Of a DNA stretch of 32,357 nt, positions 15,531-23,983 are shown piece after piece (position 1 is the stretch's first letter; each line of letters starts with the position of its first letter). Origin of the DNA: Tissierella sp. Its GTDB lineage: Bacteria > Bacillota > Clostridia > Tissierellales > Tissierellaceae. The stretch spans positions 1 to 32,357 of the forward strand of contig JAAYGX010000051.1 of NCBI GenBank assembly GCA_012735585.1, written 5' to 3'. The position numbers were made by a program, and so were the translations under genes. The notes under the pieces were generated by a model. It had not been told where the DNA came from. It did not search any database and worked only from the letters and a program-made list of their open reading frames with translations.

Positions 15531-17243
15531 TTATCCCTCCACATTAATTTTTTGCTTTTTAAAGTCCTCTAATTTAATGATGTCAGTATTATGGACCTCA
15601 TTACTTTTTTGAACTAAGTAATTAAAGACTTTTTTACCTAAGGAAGTAATATTTACAGTACTATCACCTCTAAATTGGGTTTTAATTAATCCAAAATGCT
15701 CTAAATAATAGTGATAATTAAATAGTGTCTCAAAATCTTTTAAGTATAGATCTAGTTGATGCTGTTTATTAAGATTTAAATCGGATATGTTTTTCATAAA
15801 ACCTTCCCATTTAATATCAATAGAATCATTTGAGCAGTAAAGTCCATTTTTAATAAAATCTTTACTAAATAGGTACTGAAGCAAAAGCGTATATTTTTCT
15901 TCATCACTTAGTCTTAGAACACTGAGTCCTTTATTGGTCAGCACTAAATTATCATCCTTAATTTCAATAGCTCCAACATTTAAAGAGGCATAAAAGTAAA
16001 AATTAATAAAAGGAAAATCTTTTTGGTTTGGTGTTTTTGAATCTATAGGAAAATATATTTCAAATAGATCATTTAATTGAATTAAATCCTTACGCTTAAG
16101 ATGTTTAGTAGCAGAGGTCAGTTTTATATCTTTGTCACTAATATAGAGAATAAATTTATCATAATCAAGTAAAACATCTAAAGATTGGTCATTGAGACTG
16201 AAATTTACCATGGAAGCTATATTCTTATCTATATCCAAGCTATTATTTACATCAATTATGTTCATATATTTAAATCTATCCTTACTAACATCTAATATCT
16301 CCGAATAAAACTCCTTATAATAAGGGTCAGCCATACTTAAATATTGCAAGTAGTATTTAATAGTAGTGATATAAGAATTGAGTTCGTCCTGGGAAGTTAT
16401 AAAACCATCTTCAATAGCTTCAACAAAGAACTGATGATACTCAATTTGATCGATATCATAAAGGGTCATATCATCATCAGCTAAAGCATATTCAAAAATA
16501 TTAGTTAGGTTTGATATATGCTTTTTAACTGCCATACCTTTATACCTATTTAATAAAAACACCTCAAACTCATCTAACTCATCAAAAAGATATGAATTGA
16601 TGTCTCCTTCAGCATCAATTGCATTTATTAAAGATTCATTATAGAGTTTATAAAGATCCAGTGAATGTTTCTTCAAGTATTCCACCATTGTAATATTACC
16701 TTGATCTTTTCGAGCAATATTATAATCCACAAGAAGTTCCTCTAAAAATAAATCTTTAACAGTGGAAGGTACATAGTTGATATCACCCATAAATATTTTA
16801 TGATTCAATACATCTCCGATTCTTGTAAATAAAAACTCACCTGTTTGAATTACATTATTGATATTAGGTTCTAAAACCTTATGTTCTTCATTAACTAGAA
16901 CATCTTTTAATAAAACACTGCCATTTTCAAAAGACATAATTTCAAAAAGAGAGACGTGGGATTTAGATTTTTCACCTAGGATATCTCTTTCTACTTTAGA
17001 TAGATGACTTGATTCGTCAGATAGAAACTTTTGTATAAATGTTTTGCCATCCTTACCTATATAATCCACACTTAGCCATATATTAAAAGCCAAATTATTT
17101 CTTTCATCCTGTATAAAAGTATAATCCAAATTAAGCTCTTCTAAAACATTAATTAAATCTATTTTAGCATGCATATATTCTAATAATTTATTTGTTACAT
17201 CAATTTCCAACTTCATTATATCTTTAAAACTTTGATTTTGCAT
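15531..17243 (-). CDS. Uncharacterised 570-aa protein with possible integrase-SAM-like and winged-helix parts
   Basis: I do not recognise a function. The protein is soluble and rich in Asp, Asn, Lys, Leu and Ile. Residues ~90-170 contain ILGEKSKSHVSLFEIMSFEN and a following GEFLFTRIGDVLNHKIF, a pattern I associate with clostridial proteins that sometimes carry SEC-C motifs; none is present here. Residues ~235-330 (VKKHISNLTNIFEYAL, LYDIDQIEYHQFFVEA, ITTIKYYLQYLSM) resemble the core-binding (SAM-like) domain of tyrosine recombinases, but there is no catalytic domain. Residues ~500-545 (FNYHYYLEHFGLIKT then NITSLGKKVFNYL) look like a winged helix. Start ATG with AGGAGG just upstream. First gene of the operon with the S9 peptidase and YihY, 2 nt from the next. 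Confidence 0.85.
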   Translation of the reverse strand: MQNQSFKDIMKLEIDVTNKLLEYMHAKIDLINVLEELNLDYTFIQDERNNLAFNIWLSVDYIGKDGKTFIQKFLSDESSHLSKVERDILGEKSKSHVSLFEIMSFENGSVLLKDVLVNEEHKVLEPNINNVIQTGEFLFTRIGDVLNHKIFMGDINYVPSTVKDLFLEELLVDYNIARKDQGNITMVEYLKKHSLDLYKLYNESLINAIDAEGDINSYLFDELDEFEVFLLNRYKGMAVKKHISNLTNIFEYALADDDMTLYDIDQIEYHQFFVEAIEDGFITSQDELNSYITTIKYYLQYLSMADPYYKEFYSEILDVSKDRFKYMNIIDVNNSLDIDKNIASMVNFSLNDQSLDVLLDYDKFILYISDKDIKLTSATKHLKRKDLIQLNDLFEIYFPIDSKTPNQKDFPFINFYFYASLNVGAIEIKDDNLVLTNKGLSVLRLSDEEKYTLLLQYLFSKDFIKNGLYCSNDSIDIKWEGFMKNISDLNLNKQHQLDLYLKDFETLFNYHYYLEHFGLIKTQFRGDSTVNITSLGKKVFNYLVQKSNEVHNTDIIKLEDFKKQKINVEG

Positions 17244-17389
17244 TCCATCCTCCTAAAACTATAAATCTTATATATAATATTATACACTAATAAATTTTTA
17301 AGTACACTTAACATTATAAATCCTATGGTATATATTACTATAATTTGATAGAATAAAGCCATAGAATTGTAGATTTAAGGAGGGAGCTT

Positions 17390-19087
17390 ATGTTAAAATT
17401 TAGTGAATTTAAATACGAAAGACCGGATGTAGAAGAAATTACAAAAGAGTTTACAAATCTAACCCAAAAGTTTAGGGAATGTGAAGAGATTGATACCCAA
17501 AACAATATCTTAAAAGAAATAAACAAAATAAGATCCAATGTAGAAACGATGGTTAGTATCGTTCATATTAGACACTCAATTGATACAGAAGATGAATTTT
17601 ATGAAAAAGAGCAGGATTTTATGGATGAGATAACTCCAGTATATCAAAACTTAGTGATGGAGTTTTACAAAGTACTTGTAGGTTCTAAATTTAGAGAAGA
17701 ATTAGAAAATATCTGGGGAACTCAAATATTCAAATTGGCAGAGCTGCAAATCAAATCATTCTCACCTGAAATCATTGAGGATATGATAAAGGAAAACAAA
17801 CTTTCTTCTGAATACGACAAGCTAATAGCATCAGCAAAGATAGAGTTTCAGGGGGAAGTAAGAAACTTAAGCCAATTACGTCCATTTATGGAGTCGAAGG
17901 ATAGGAATATGAGAAAGTCAGCATATGAAGTCTATATGGGATTTTTTAGTGACAATGAGAAGGAAATAGATAGAATCTATGACGAATTAGTCAAAGTAAG
18001 AGATACCATGGCTAAAAAATTAGGCTATGAAAATTATGTAGCCCTTGGTTATGGACGCTTAAGTAGAACGGATTATGATGCAGAAATGGTAGCCAACTAT
18101 AGAAAGCAAGTCTATGAAGATTTGGTTCCACTGGTAACTGAATTAAAGGATAGACAGAGGAAAAGATTAAATCTACAAGAGTTAAAGTACTATGATGAAC
18201 CACTAGAATATTTAACAGGGAACGCTACTCCCAAAGGAGAACCAGAGTGGATATTAGAAAAAGGTAAAAAGATGTATAAAGAACTTTCTAAAGAAACAGA
18301 TGAGTTCTTTAAATTTATGGTGGAGAGAGAGCTACTTGATTTAGAGAGTAAAAAAGGTAAGATGAGCGGAGGATATTGTACTTTTTTACCTGATTACAAA
18401 GCTCCATTTATATTCTCTAACTTCAATGGTACCAGTGGGGATGTGGATGTATTGACCCATGAAGCAGGTCACGCATTTCAAGTATATCTAAGTAGAGACT
18501 ATGAAGTTCCAGAGTATAACTTCCCTACTTTAGAGGCTTGTGAAATCCATTCAATGAGTATGGAGTTTATTACTTGGCCTTGGATGGAAGGCTTCTTTGA
18601 AGATGAAGTAGATAAATATAAATTTAGTCATTTAGCAGGTGCTATTACATTTATTCCTTACGGTGTAACAGTAGATGAATTCCAGCACTTTGTATATGAG
18701 AATCCAAATGCAACACCTGAGGAAAGAAAGACAAAATGGAGAGAAATCGAGAAAAAGTATTTGCCATTTAGGGATTATGAAGACAATGATATATTAAATA
18801 GAGGAGGATATTGGTTTAGACAAGGACATATTTTTGGAAATCCATTCTATTATATAGATTATACTCTAGCACAGGTCTGTGCATTCCAATTTTGGATTAA
18901 GATGAGAGAGGATAGAGACAAAGCTTGGGAGGATTATGTAAGACTTTGTAAAGCTGGCGGAAGTAAGTCCTTCCTTGATTTAGTGGAGTTAGCAGGACTA
19001 GATAATCCATTTATAGATGGAACGATCAATAGAGTAGTAAAACCGTTGAAAGATTGGTTAGACAATATAGACGATAGTAAATTTTAA
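17390..19087 (+). CDS. pepF: M3 family oligoendopeptidase (PepF type)
   Basis: Zinc metallopeptidase of 565 aa that cleaves cytoplasmic oligopeptides. Start ATG 17390 with AAGGAGGGAG 6 nt upstream. The zinc site is DVLTHEAGHAFQVYL (His357, Glu358, His361), with the third ligand expected in ACEIHSMSMEFITWP. The helical N-terminal part and the C-terminal QGHIFGNPFYYIDYTLAQVCAFQ region (given here as QGHIFGNPFYYIDY and LAQVCAFQFW) are typical of the family. Length fits the compact M3 oligoendopeptidases of Firmicutes. A TATAAT at 17339-17344 may be its -10. It is transcribed divergently from the S9 peptidase operon, so two peptide-degrading enzymes lie side by side; whether they are co-regulated is unknown. 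Confidence 0.92.
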   Translation: MLKFSEFKYERPDVEEITKEFTNLTQKFRECEEIDTQNNILKEINKIRSNVETMVSIVHIRHSIDTEDEFYEKEQDFMDEITPVYQNLVMEFYKVLVGSKFREELENIWGTQIFKLAELQIKSFSPEIIEDMIKENKLSSEYDKLIASAKIEFQGEVRNLSQLRPFMESKDRNMRKSAYEVYMGFFSDNEKEIDRIYDELVKVRDTMAKKLGYENYVALGYGRLSRTDYDAEMVANYRKQVYEDLVPLVTELKDRQRKRLNLQELKYYDEPLEYLTGNATPKGEPEWILEKGKKMYKELSKETDEFFKFMVERELLDLESKKGKMSGGYCTFLPDYKAPFIFSNFNGTSGDVDVLTHEAGHAFQVYLSRDYEVPEYNFPTLEACEIHSMSMEFITWPWMEGFFEDEVDKYKFSHLAGAITFIPYGVTVDEFQHFVYENPNATPEERKTKWREIEKKYLPFRDYEDNDILNRGGYWFRQGHIFGNPFYYIDYTLAQVCAFQFWIKMREDRDKAWEDYVRLCKAGGSKSFLDLVELAGLDNPFIDGTINRVVKPLKDWLDNIDDSKF

Positions 19088-19093
19088 TGATTT

Positions 19094-19129
19094 AAAAAGG
19101 TTCCAGGGCAAATGCCTTGGAACCTTTTT
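19094..19129. terminator. Bidirectional terminator between pepF and the ArAE-like gene
   Basis: AAAAAGGTTCCAGGGC, loop AAAT, GCCTTGGAACCTTTTT: a 16-bp stem with one G-T pair. The stop codon of the convergent gene (19128-19130) is in its right edge. Confidence 0.92.
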
Positions 19130-20024
19130 AAGATTTAGGTGCTTTCCAATAGTCCTCGATACTTAAAAGTTTTTTAAAGACTTTATTTATATGATAATTA
19201 TATATGATATCAGTATCCTTATTTTCTCTATCAGGAGAATTGTATTTTTCTGAATAAAGCTGCTCAAATAAAGATATATTTTCTTCATTTAATATTGGAA
19301 TAATATTTAATTCTAATATTGTCAAAATATTGTTTTCTATTTTATCTAAAATAATAACGATATCATGTGCCATTTTATTAGATTTTTTCTTTGAAGAATC
19401 ATCCATATGCATTTCACTTTTTAAAGCATCAAAGTGATGATTATATTCATCTAACTCTTCCTTAAATACATCATTGTCAATTTGATTAGGATTAGTTATA
19501 ACATCATATACAAGGCTTTTTATGACATTGTATATATGGTCTCTAATATATATAAATGATTGTTTGTTATCTGGTGTAGCTATGAAATAATTAATAAGAG
19601 TGCTAACTATAATACCTATAAATGTATCAAGAAGTCGATTTGTTGCATATAACAGTCTAGACCCTTCTTGATTCAAAAAAATTACAAGGAAGACAATGGC
19701 TGAAAGACTTAAGGATTGTTTCCATCCAAAGATATTGTGGATATGTATTACCGCAATAATTCCTAAACCTAAGAAAAAATAGTTCAGTGGTAAAATATAA
19801 GAGAAAAATAATCCAACAACAGCACCTACAAAAGTTGCTAACATCCTATTTTTACCTGCAATAAGTGATTCATTTACTGAAGATTGCATTGCTACAATTG
19901 CTGCAATACCTACAAGTGATGGACTATTTAAATTAAGTAAATCTGCAACAAAAAGGCTTAAAGCAACCGACAAGGCAGTCTTAAATGTGCGCATACCAAT
20001 TTTATGTTTTTTTATGTCTTGCAT
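19128..20024 (-). CDS. Aromatic acid exporter (ArAE_1/FUSC-like) family membrane protein
   Basis: Protein of 298 aa. The N-terminal ~150 residues hold about five membrane helices, starting with GMRTFKTALSVALSLFVADL and including GIAAIVAMQSSVNESLIAGK and NRLLDTFIGIIVSTLINYF, which are the usual marks of the aromatic acid exporter family 1 (PF06081, YgaE/YqjA type in Bacillus). The C-terminal half is soluble, helical and charged. Related proteins are described as aromatic acid efflux pumps, but most Firmicute members are untested, so substrate and direction are unknown. Start ATG with AAGGA upstream. Single-gene unit, convergent with pepF. Confidence 0.85.
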   Translation of the reverse strand: MQDIKKHKIGMRTFKTALSVALSLFVADLLNLNSPSLVGIAAIVAMQSSVNESLIAGKNRMLATFVGAVVGLFFSYILPLNYFFLGLGIIAVIHIHNIFGWKQSLSLSAIVFLVIFLNQEGSRLLYATNRLLDTFIGIIVSTLINYFIATPDNKQSFIYIRDHIYNVIKSLVYDVITNPNQIDNDVFKEELDEYNHHFDALKSEMHMDDSSKKKSNKMAHDIVIILDKIENNILTILELNIIPILNEENISLFEQLYSEKYNSPDRENKDTDIIYNYHINKVFKKLLSIEDYWKAPKS

Positions 20025-20112
20025 AATGTTCCTTATCCTTTCTTATATTTTATATTATTATACCATGAAATGAAGAAAGTGGATATATAATAGTATTTAC
20101 TAATTAACACTG

Positions 20113-20197
20113 TTATCAACAATAAAAGAGCCTATATTAACAGTTCTCCACAGACTTACCCACACTATCCACAAGTTATACACTAATAATATACACA
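20113..20197 (+). promoter_or_regulatory. Cluster of DnaA-box-like 9-mers upstream of hpf-secA
   Basis: All in one orientation and compared with TTATNCACA: TTCTCCACA (20144), TTACCCACA (20156), CTATCCACA (20165), TTATACACT (20176) and ATATACACA (20189); each differs by one base. TTATCAACA (20113) and a weaker TATTAACAG (20201) flank them. Start-to-start spacing is 9-13 bp. Such a head-to-tail array suggests a DnaA-binding cluster. The rest of the 308-bp space 20025-20332 is AT-rich and holds the hpf promoter region, in which I could not place a clear promoter. Confidence 0.5.
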
Positions 20198-20332
20198 AAC
20201 TATTAACAGGTTAGACCTAAATTTGATTTTAATTTTATATATTTCATTTTCTGTGTTTGAAAACCATACTATATTGGGTATCATAATAACAAATAGTATA
20301 AGTTATATACTTATATGGAAGGAGTTGGGTTT

Positions 20333-20866
20333 ATGATAATGAAGTATGCGGGCAAAAATATGGAGGTAACCAACGCTTTAAGAGAAGTGACAGAGAAGAA
20401 ATTGAGTAAACTTGACAAGTATTTTCAAAAGGACATCGAAGGTAATGTAACATTTTCTACTCAAAAAAATAGGAAAATCATCGAGGTTACCATAAACCTA
20501 CCTGGAACAATTATTAGGGCAGAAGAATCAAGTGACGATATGTATGCTTCTATTGACAGGGCTATTGATGTTTTGGAAAGGCAAATTAGAAAATATAAGA
20601 CAAGATTACAAAAAAGATATCAAAATGGTGAAACCATTAGATTTGAAAATGTAATGCCTTTGAATAAAGATTACGATGTTGAAAGGGCAAAGTTAGTAAA
20701 GAGAAAGAGATTCGGGCTAAAGCCAATGTCTTCTGATGAAGCAATACTTCAAATGGAACTATTAAGACATAATTTCTTTGTATTTATGGATTCTGAAACA
20801 GAAGATGTAAATGTTGTATATAAAAGGAAAGATGGGGATTATGGTTTAATAGAACCAGAGATTTAA
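20333..20866 (+). CDS. hpf: Ribosome hibernation-promoting factor, long form
   Basis: Protein of 177 aa that binds the 30S decoding region and dimerises 70S into inactive 100S ribosomes in slow growth. Start ATG 20333 is preferred, with GGAAGGAG 8-9 nt upstream; an in-frame ATG at 20315 overlaps that site. The N-terminal ~100 residues are the HPF/RaiA domain (MKYAGKNMEVTNALREVTEK, then basic ERQIRKYKTRLQKRY), and the C-terminal ~60 the dimerisation domain of long HPF (KRFGLKPMSSDEAILQMELL, then HNFFVFMDSETEDVNVVYKR). The gene is directly before secA, as in Bacillus, and has its own terminator. Confidence 0.97.
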   Translation: MIMKYAGKNMEVTNALREVTEKKLSKLDKYFQKDIEGNVTFSTQKNRKIIEVTINLPGTIIRAEESSDDMYASIDRAIDVLERQIRKYKTRLQKRYQNGETIRFENVMPLNKDYDVERAKLVKRKRFGLKPMSSDEAILQMELLRHNFFVFMDSETEDVNVVYKRKDGDYGLIEPEI

Positions 20867-20891
20867 TATTGTATATAAAGATGGTTAATAT

Positions 20892-20920
20892 AAAGTTGTA
20901 GCTTAGGCTACAACTTTTTT
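20892..20920 (+). terminator. Rho-independent terminator of hpf
   Basis: AAAGTTGTAGC, TTAG loop, GCTACAACTTTTTT: an 11-bp stem and T6 run (the stem shown starts at 20892). Confidence 0.93.
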
Positions 20921-20930
20921 GCTGTCAAGG

Positions 20931-20959
20931 TTGAAAGGCACTATTATTAATGATAAAAT
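20931..20959 (+). promoter_or_regulatory. Sigma-A promoter of secA
   Basis: TTGAAA (20931-20936), exactly 17 nt, TAAAAT (20954-20959). It lies between the hpf terminator and the secA start at 20994, giving a leader of about 28 nt. Confidence 0.7.
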
Positions 20960-20993
20960 AGAAAGGGCTTAATAATTGAAAGGTGGTTAAATA

Positions 20994-23732
20994 ATGGCAA
21001 GTTTATTGCAAAAGATATTTGGAAGTTACAGTTCTAGAGAATTAAGAAAAATTGCACCTTTAGTAAATCAAATAATGATGTTAGAATCCCAAATGGGAGC
21101 ATTAAGTGATGAACAGCTTAAGGCTAAGACTGTGGAGTTTAAAAATAGATTAGATAAAGGGGAAAACCTTGACGATATTTTAGTTGAAGCATTTGCAGTA
21201 GTTAGAGAAGCTTCCCATAGAGTTTTAGGGATGAAACATTTTGAAGTTCAGCTTTATGGTGGTATCATACTTCATCATGGAAGAATTTCTGAGATGAAAA
21301 CAGGAGAAGGTAAGACCTTAGTAGCAACTTTACCTGCATATCTAAATGGACTTACAGGTAAAGGGGTTCATATCGTTACGGTGAATGATTACTTAGCTAA
21401 GAGGGATAAGGAATGGATGGGCAAGGTATATGAATTCCTTGGACTGAACGTAGGATGTATTGTACATGGTATTACCAATGCAGAAAGAAAAGCTGCTTAT
21501 AATGCTGATATTACCTATGGAACAAATAATGAATTTGGTTTTGATTACTTAAGAGATAATATGGTGATCTATAAAGAGGAAATGGTTCAAAGACCTCTTT
21601 ATTATGCTATTGTGGATGAAGTGGATAGTATATTAGTAGATGAGGCTAGGACTCCGCTGATCATATCTGGTCAAGGGGACAAATCCACAGAGCTATATAA
21701 TCTAGCAGATAATTTTGTAAGAACATTAAAGGGTAGGATTGTCAGTCCTGATGAAGCAAAGTCCGATCCATTTAATCGGGAGATCAAGGTTGAAACAGTA
21801 GACTTCTTGATAGATGAAAAAGCAAAGTCATGTACTATTACAGAGCAAGGTATTACTAAGGCTGAAAAACATTTTGGCGTGGAAAATATGGCTGATATGG
21901 AAAATATGGAGCTTTCTCATCATATTAATCAAGCTCTTAAAGCTAGAAATATTATGAAAAGAGATATTGACTATGTAGTCAATGAAGGTGAAGTTATCAT
22001 AGTTGATGAGTTTACTGGACGTCTTATGTATGGTAGAAGGTATAGTGATGGATTGCATCAAGCCATAGAGGCAAAAGAAAACTTAAATGTAAGATCTGAG
22101 TCCAAGACACTGGCAACTATTACATTCCAAAATTACTTTAGAATGTATGAAAAACTATCTGGTATGACAGGTACTGCTAAAACAGAAGAAGAAGAGTTCA
22201 GAGAAATATATAATATGGACGTAGTGGAAATCCCTACGAACAAACCAGTTATAAGACAGGATTTACCAGATGTTGTATATAAAAATGAAGAAGCAAAGTT
22301 TAAAGCTGTTGTAAAAGAAATAAAGGAAAAACACATGTCAGGTCAACCTATATTAGTAGGTACAATTACAATTGAAAGATCTGAGATTTTAAGTAAACTT
22401 CTTAAAAAAGAAGGAATAAAACATGAAGTTTTAAATGCTAAATATCATGAACTTGAGGCAAAGATAATCTCCGAAGCAGGTAGATATGGTGCAGTAACCA
22501 TAGCTACAAATATGGCAGGTAGAGGTACAGATATTGTCCTTGGTGGTAATCCAGAGTATTTAGCTAAAGAAAACATGATTAAAAAAGGATATACTGATGA
22601 GATTTTAAATCAGATTGATGGTTTCTATGAAACAAAGGATGCAGAAGTATTAGAAGCTAGAAGAGTATATGAAGCCTTAGTTAAGGAATATGAGAAAGAA
22701 ACAGATGCTGAACATGATAAAGTTGTGGCTGCAGGTGGACTACATATCATAGGTACTGAACGCCATGAATCAAGACGTATAGATAATCAGCTAAGAGGCC
22801 GTGCTGGTAGACAAGGTGATGCAGGTAGTTCTAAATTCTATATTTCTTTAGAAGACGATCTAATGAGATTGTTCGGTGGAGAAAGATTAAGAAATATAGT
22901 AGAAACAATGAATATGCCAGAGGATGAGCCATTAGAGCATTCATTACTAACTAAAACCATAGAAAATGCTCAAAAGAAAGTTGAAGGCAATAACTTCGGT
23001 ATAAGAAAGCATGTATTAAAATATGATGACGTAATGAACAAACAAAGAGAAGTTATATATGCAGAAAGAAGGAAAGTTCTTGAAGGTGAAGACTTAAGAG
23101 AGCATATTTTCAATATGGCAAAAGGCCTTATTGAATCAAATATAGAGATGAATTTGAGACAATCGAAAAATCCAAGTGATTGGGATATAGAAGCAATCAA
23201 AGTTTATGCTAATAAATTATTTGGATTTGGGGAGGATTTCCTACCTGGAGATATATCATCATTTACTGATGAATCATTGTTAAATCATATAATGACCAAA
23301 GCTGAAGAAATATACTCTATAAAAGAAGATGAGTTTGGCAAAGATAGATTTAGAGAGATTGAAAGGGTAATACTTCTAAAAGTAGTAGATTCAAAATGGA
23401 TGGATCATATAGACGCTATGGATCAGTTAAGACAAGGTATTGGTCTAAGAGCTTATGGTCAGTCAGATCCAGTAAGGGCATATCAAAATGAAGGATTCGA
23501 CATGTTTGAAGAAATGACCAATGTTATCTCAGAAGAAACAGTAGGATTTTTATTCCATGTTGAAAACCCTGATAAAGTTGAAAGAAAAAGAGTTGCAACA
23601 CCTATAATAACAAATACAGATGGAGCAGCCTCAAATCAACCTATAGTTAACAAGGAAAAGAAAGTAGGAAGAAATGATCCATGCCCATGTGGAAGCGGGA
23701 AAAAATATAAGAGGTGCCATGGAGCAGATTAA
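20994..23732 (+). CDS. secA: Preprotein translocase ATPase SecA
   Basis: Motor of 912 aa that pushes preproteins through SecYEG. Start ATG 20994 with AAAGGTGG 6 nt upstream. NBD1 has Walker [18 protein letters not shown] at about residue 101 and DEVDS(I)[13 protein letters not shown]; the preprotein-crosslinking domain follows; NBD2 has [19 protein letters not shown] and [20 protein letters not shown]. The C-terminus carries the zinc SEC-C motif [13 protein letters not shown] that binds SecB or ribosomes. Length is slightly above that of B. subtilis SecA, due to an insertion around residues 540-570 in NBD2. It is followed by a palindromic repeat element and then prfB. Confidence 0.99.
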   Translation: MASLLQKIFGSYSSRELRKIAPLVNQIMMLESQMGALSDEQLKAKTVEFKNRLDKGENLDDILVEAFAVVREASHRVLGMKHFEVQLYGGIILHHGRISEMKTGEGKTLVATLPAYLNGLTGKGVHIVTVNDYLAKRDKEWMGKVYEFLGLNVGCIVHGITNAERKAAYNADITYGTNNEFGFDYLRDNMVIYKEEMVQRPLYYAIVDEVDSILVDEARTPLIISGQGDKSTELYNLADNFVRTLKGRIVSPDEAKSDPFNREIKVETVDFLIDEKAKSCTITEQGITKAEKHFGVENMADMENMELSHHINQALKARNIMKRDIDYVVNEGEVIIVDEFTGRLMYGRRYSDGLHQAIEAKENLNVRSESKTLATITFQNYFRMYEKLSGMTGTAKTEEEEFREIYNMDVVEIPTNKPVIRQDLPDVVYKNEEAKFKAVVKEIKEKHMSGQPILVGTITIERSEILSKLLKKEGIKHEVLNAKYHELEAKIISEAGRYGAVTIATNMAGRGTDIVLGGNPEYLAKENMIKKGYTDEILNQIDGFYETKDAEVLEARRVYEALVKEYEKETDAEHDKVVAAGGLHIIGTERHESRRIDNQLRGRAGRQGDAGSSKFYISLEDDLMRLFGGERLRNIVETMNMPEDEPLEHSLLTKTIENAQKKVEGNNFGIRKHVLKYDDVMNKQREVIYAERRKVLEGEDLREHIFNMAKGLIESNIEMNLRQSKNPSDWDIEAIKVYANKLFGFGEDFLPGDISSFTDESLLNHIMTKAEEIYSIKEDEFGKDRFREIERVILLKVVDSKWMDHIDAMDQLRQGIGLRAYGQSDPVRAYQNEGFDMFEEMTNVISEETVGFLFHVENPDKVERKRVATPIITNTDGAASNQPIVNKEKKVGRNDPCPCGSGKKYKRCHGAD

Positions 23733-23751
23733 AAAGTGATATTGGTGATAG

Positions 23752-23928
23752 GAAAAAATTTATAAAAAACGCTACTCCACTTCCAAATTTAAAGAAGTAT
23801 AGCCACACGTAAAAAACTAGAGTCGCAAATTCGCTACGCTCAGGCAGTGCGGCTCTTTCAAATTTTTTACTTAATGGATACTTCTATTAAATTTTCCAGA
23901 GTCGTGACTTATTTTTATAAATTTTTTC
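23752..23928. repeat. 177-bp palindromic element with perfect 17-bp terminal inverted repeats, copy A
   Basis: It begins GAAAAAATTTATAAAAA and ends TTTTTATAAATTTTTTC, exact inverse copies. Much of the interior is self-complementary too: AAGAAGTAT...CCACAC (left) with GTGGATACTTCT-like sequence (right), and the central AGAGTCGC (23819-23826) with GCGGCTCT (23849-23856). TAG flanks both ends, a possible target duplication. The core hairpin is followed by TTTCAAATTTTTT and preceded on the other side by A-rich sequence, so it could terminate transcription both ways. A diverged copy lies at 28073-28237. The loop contains TTCGCTACGCTCAG, like an arm of the GTCATCC repeats. Confidence 0.75.
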
Positions 23929-23983
23929 TAGCATGTTTTTTTAAATTGAGTAATATATGAAAGAATAGAAAGGTAGTGACACG

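Noticed and set aside
20025-20332. Chromosomal replication origin
   Set aside because: DnaA-like boxes are present, but all are one base off consensus and no dnaA, dnaN, gyr, rpmH or parAB gene is near; a dispersed DnaA cluster is more likely.
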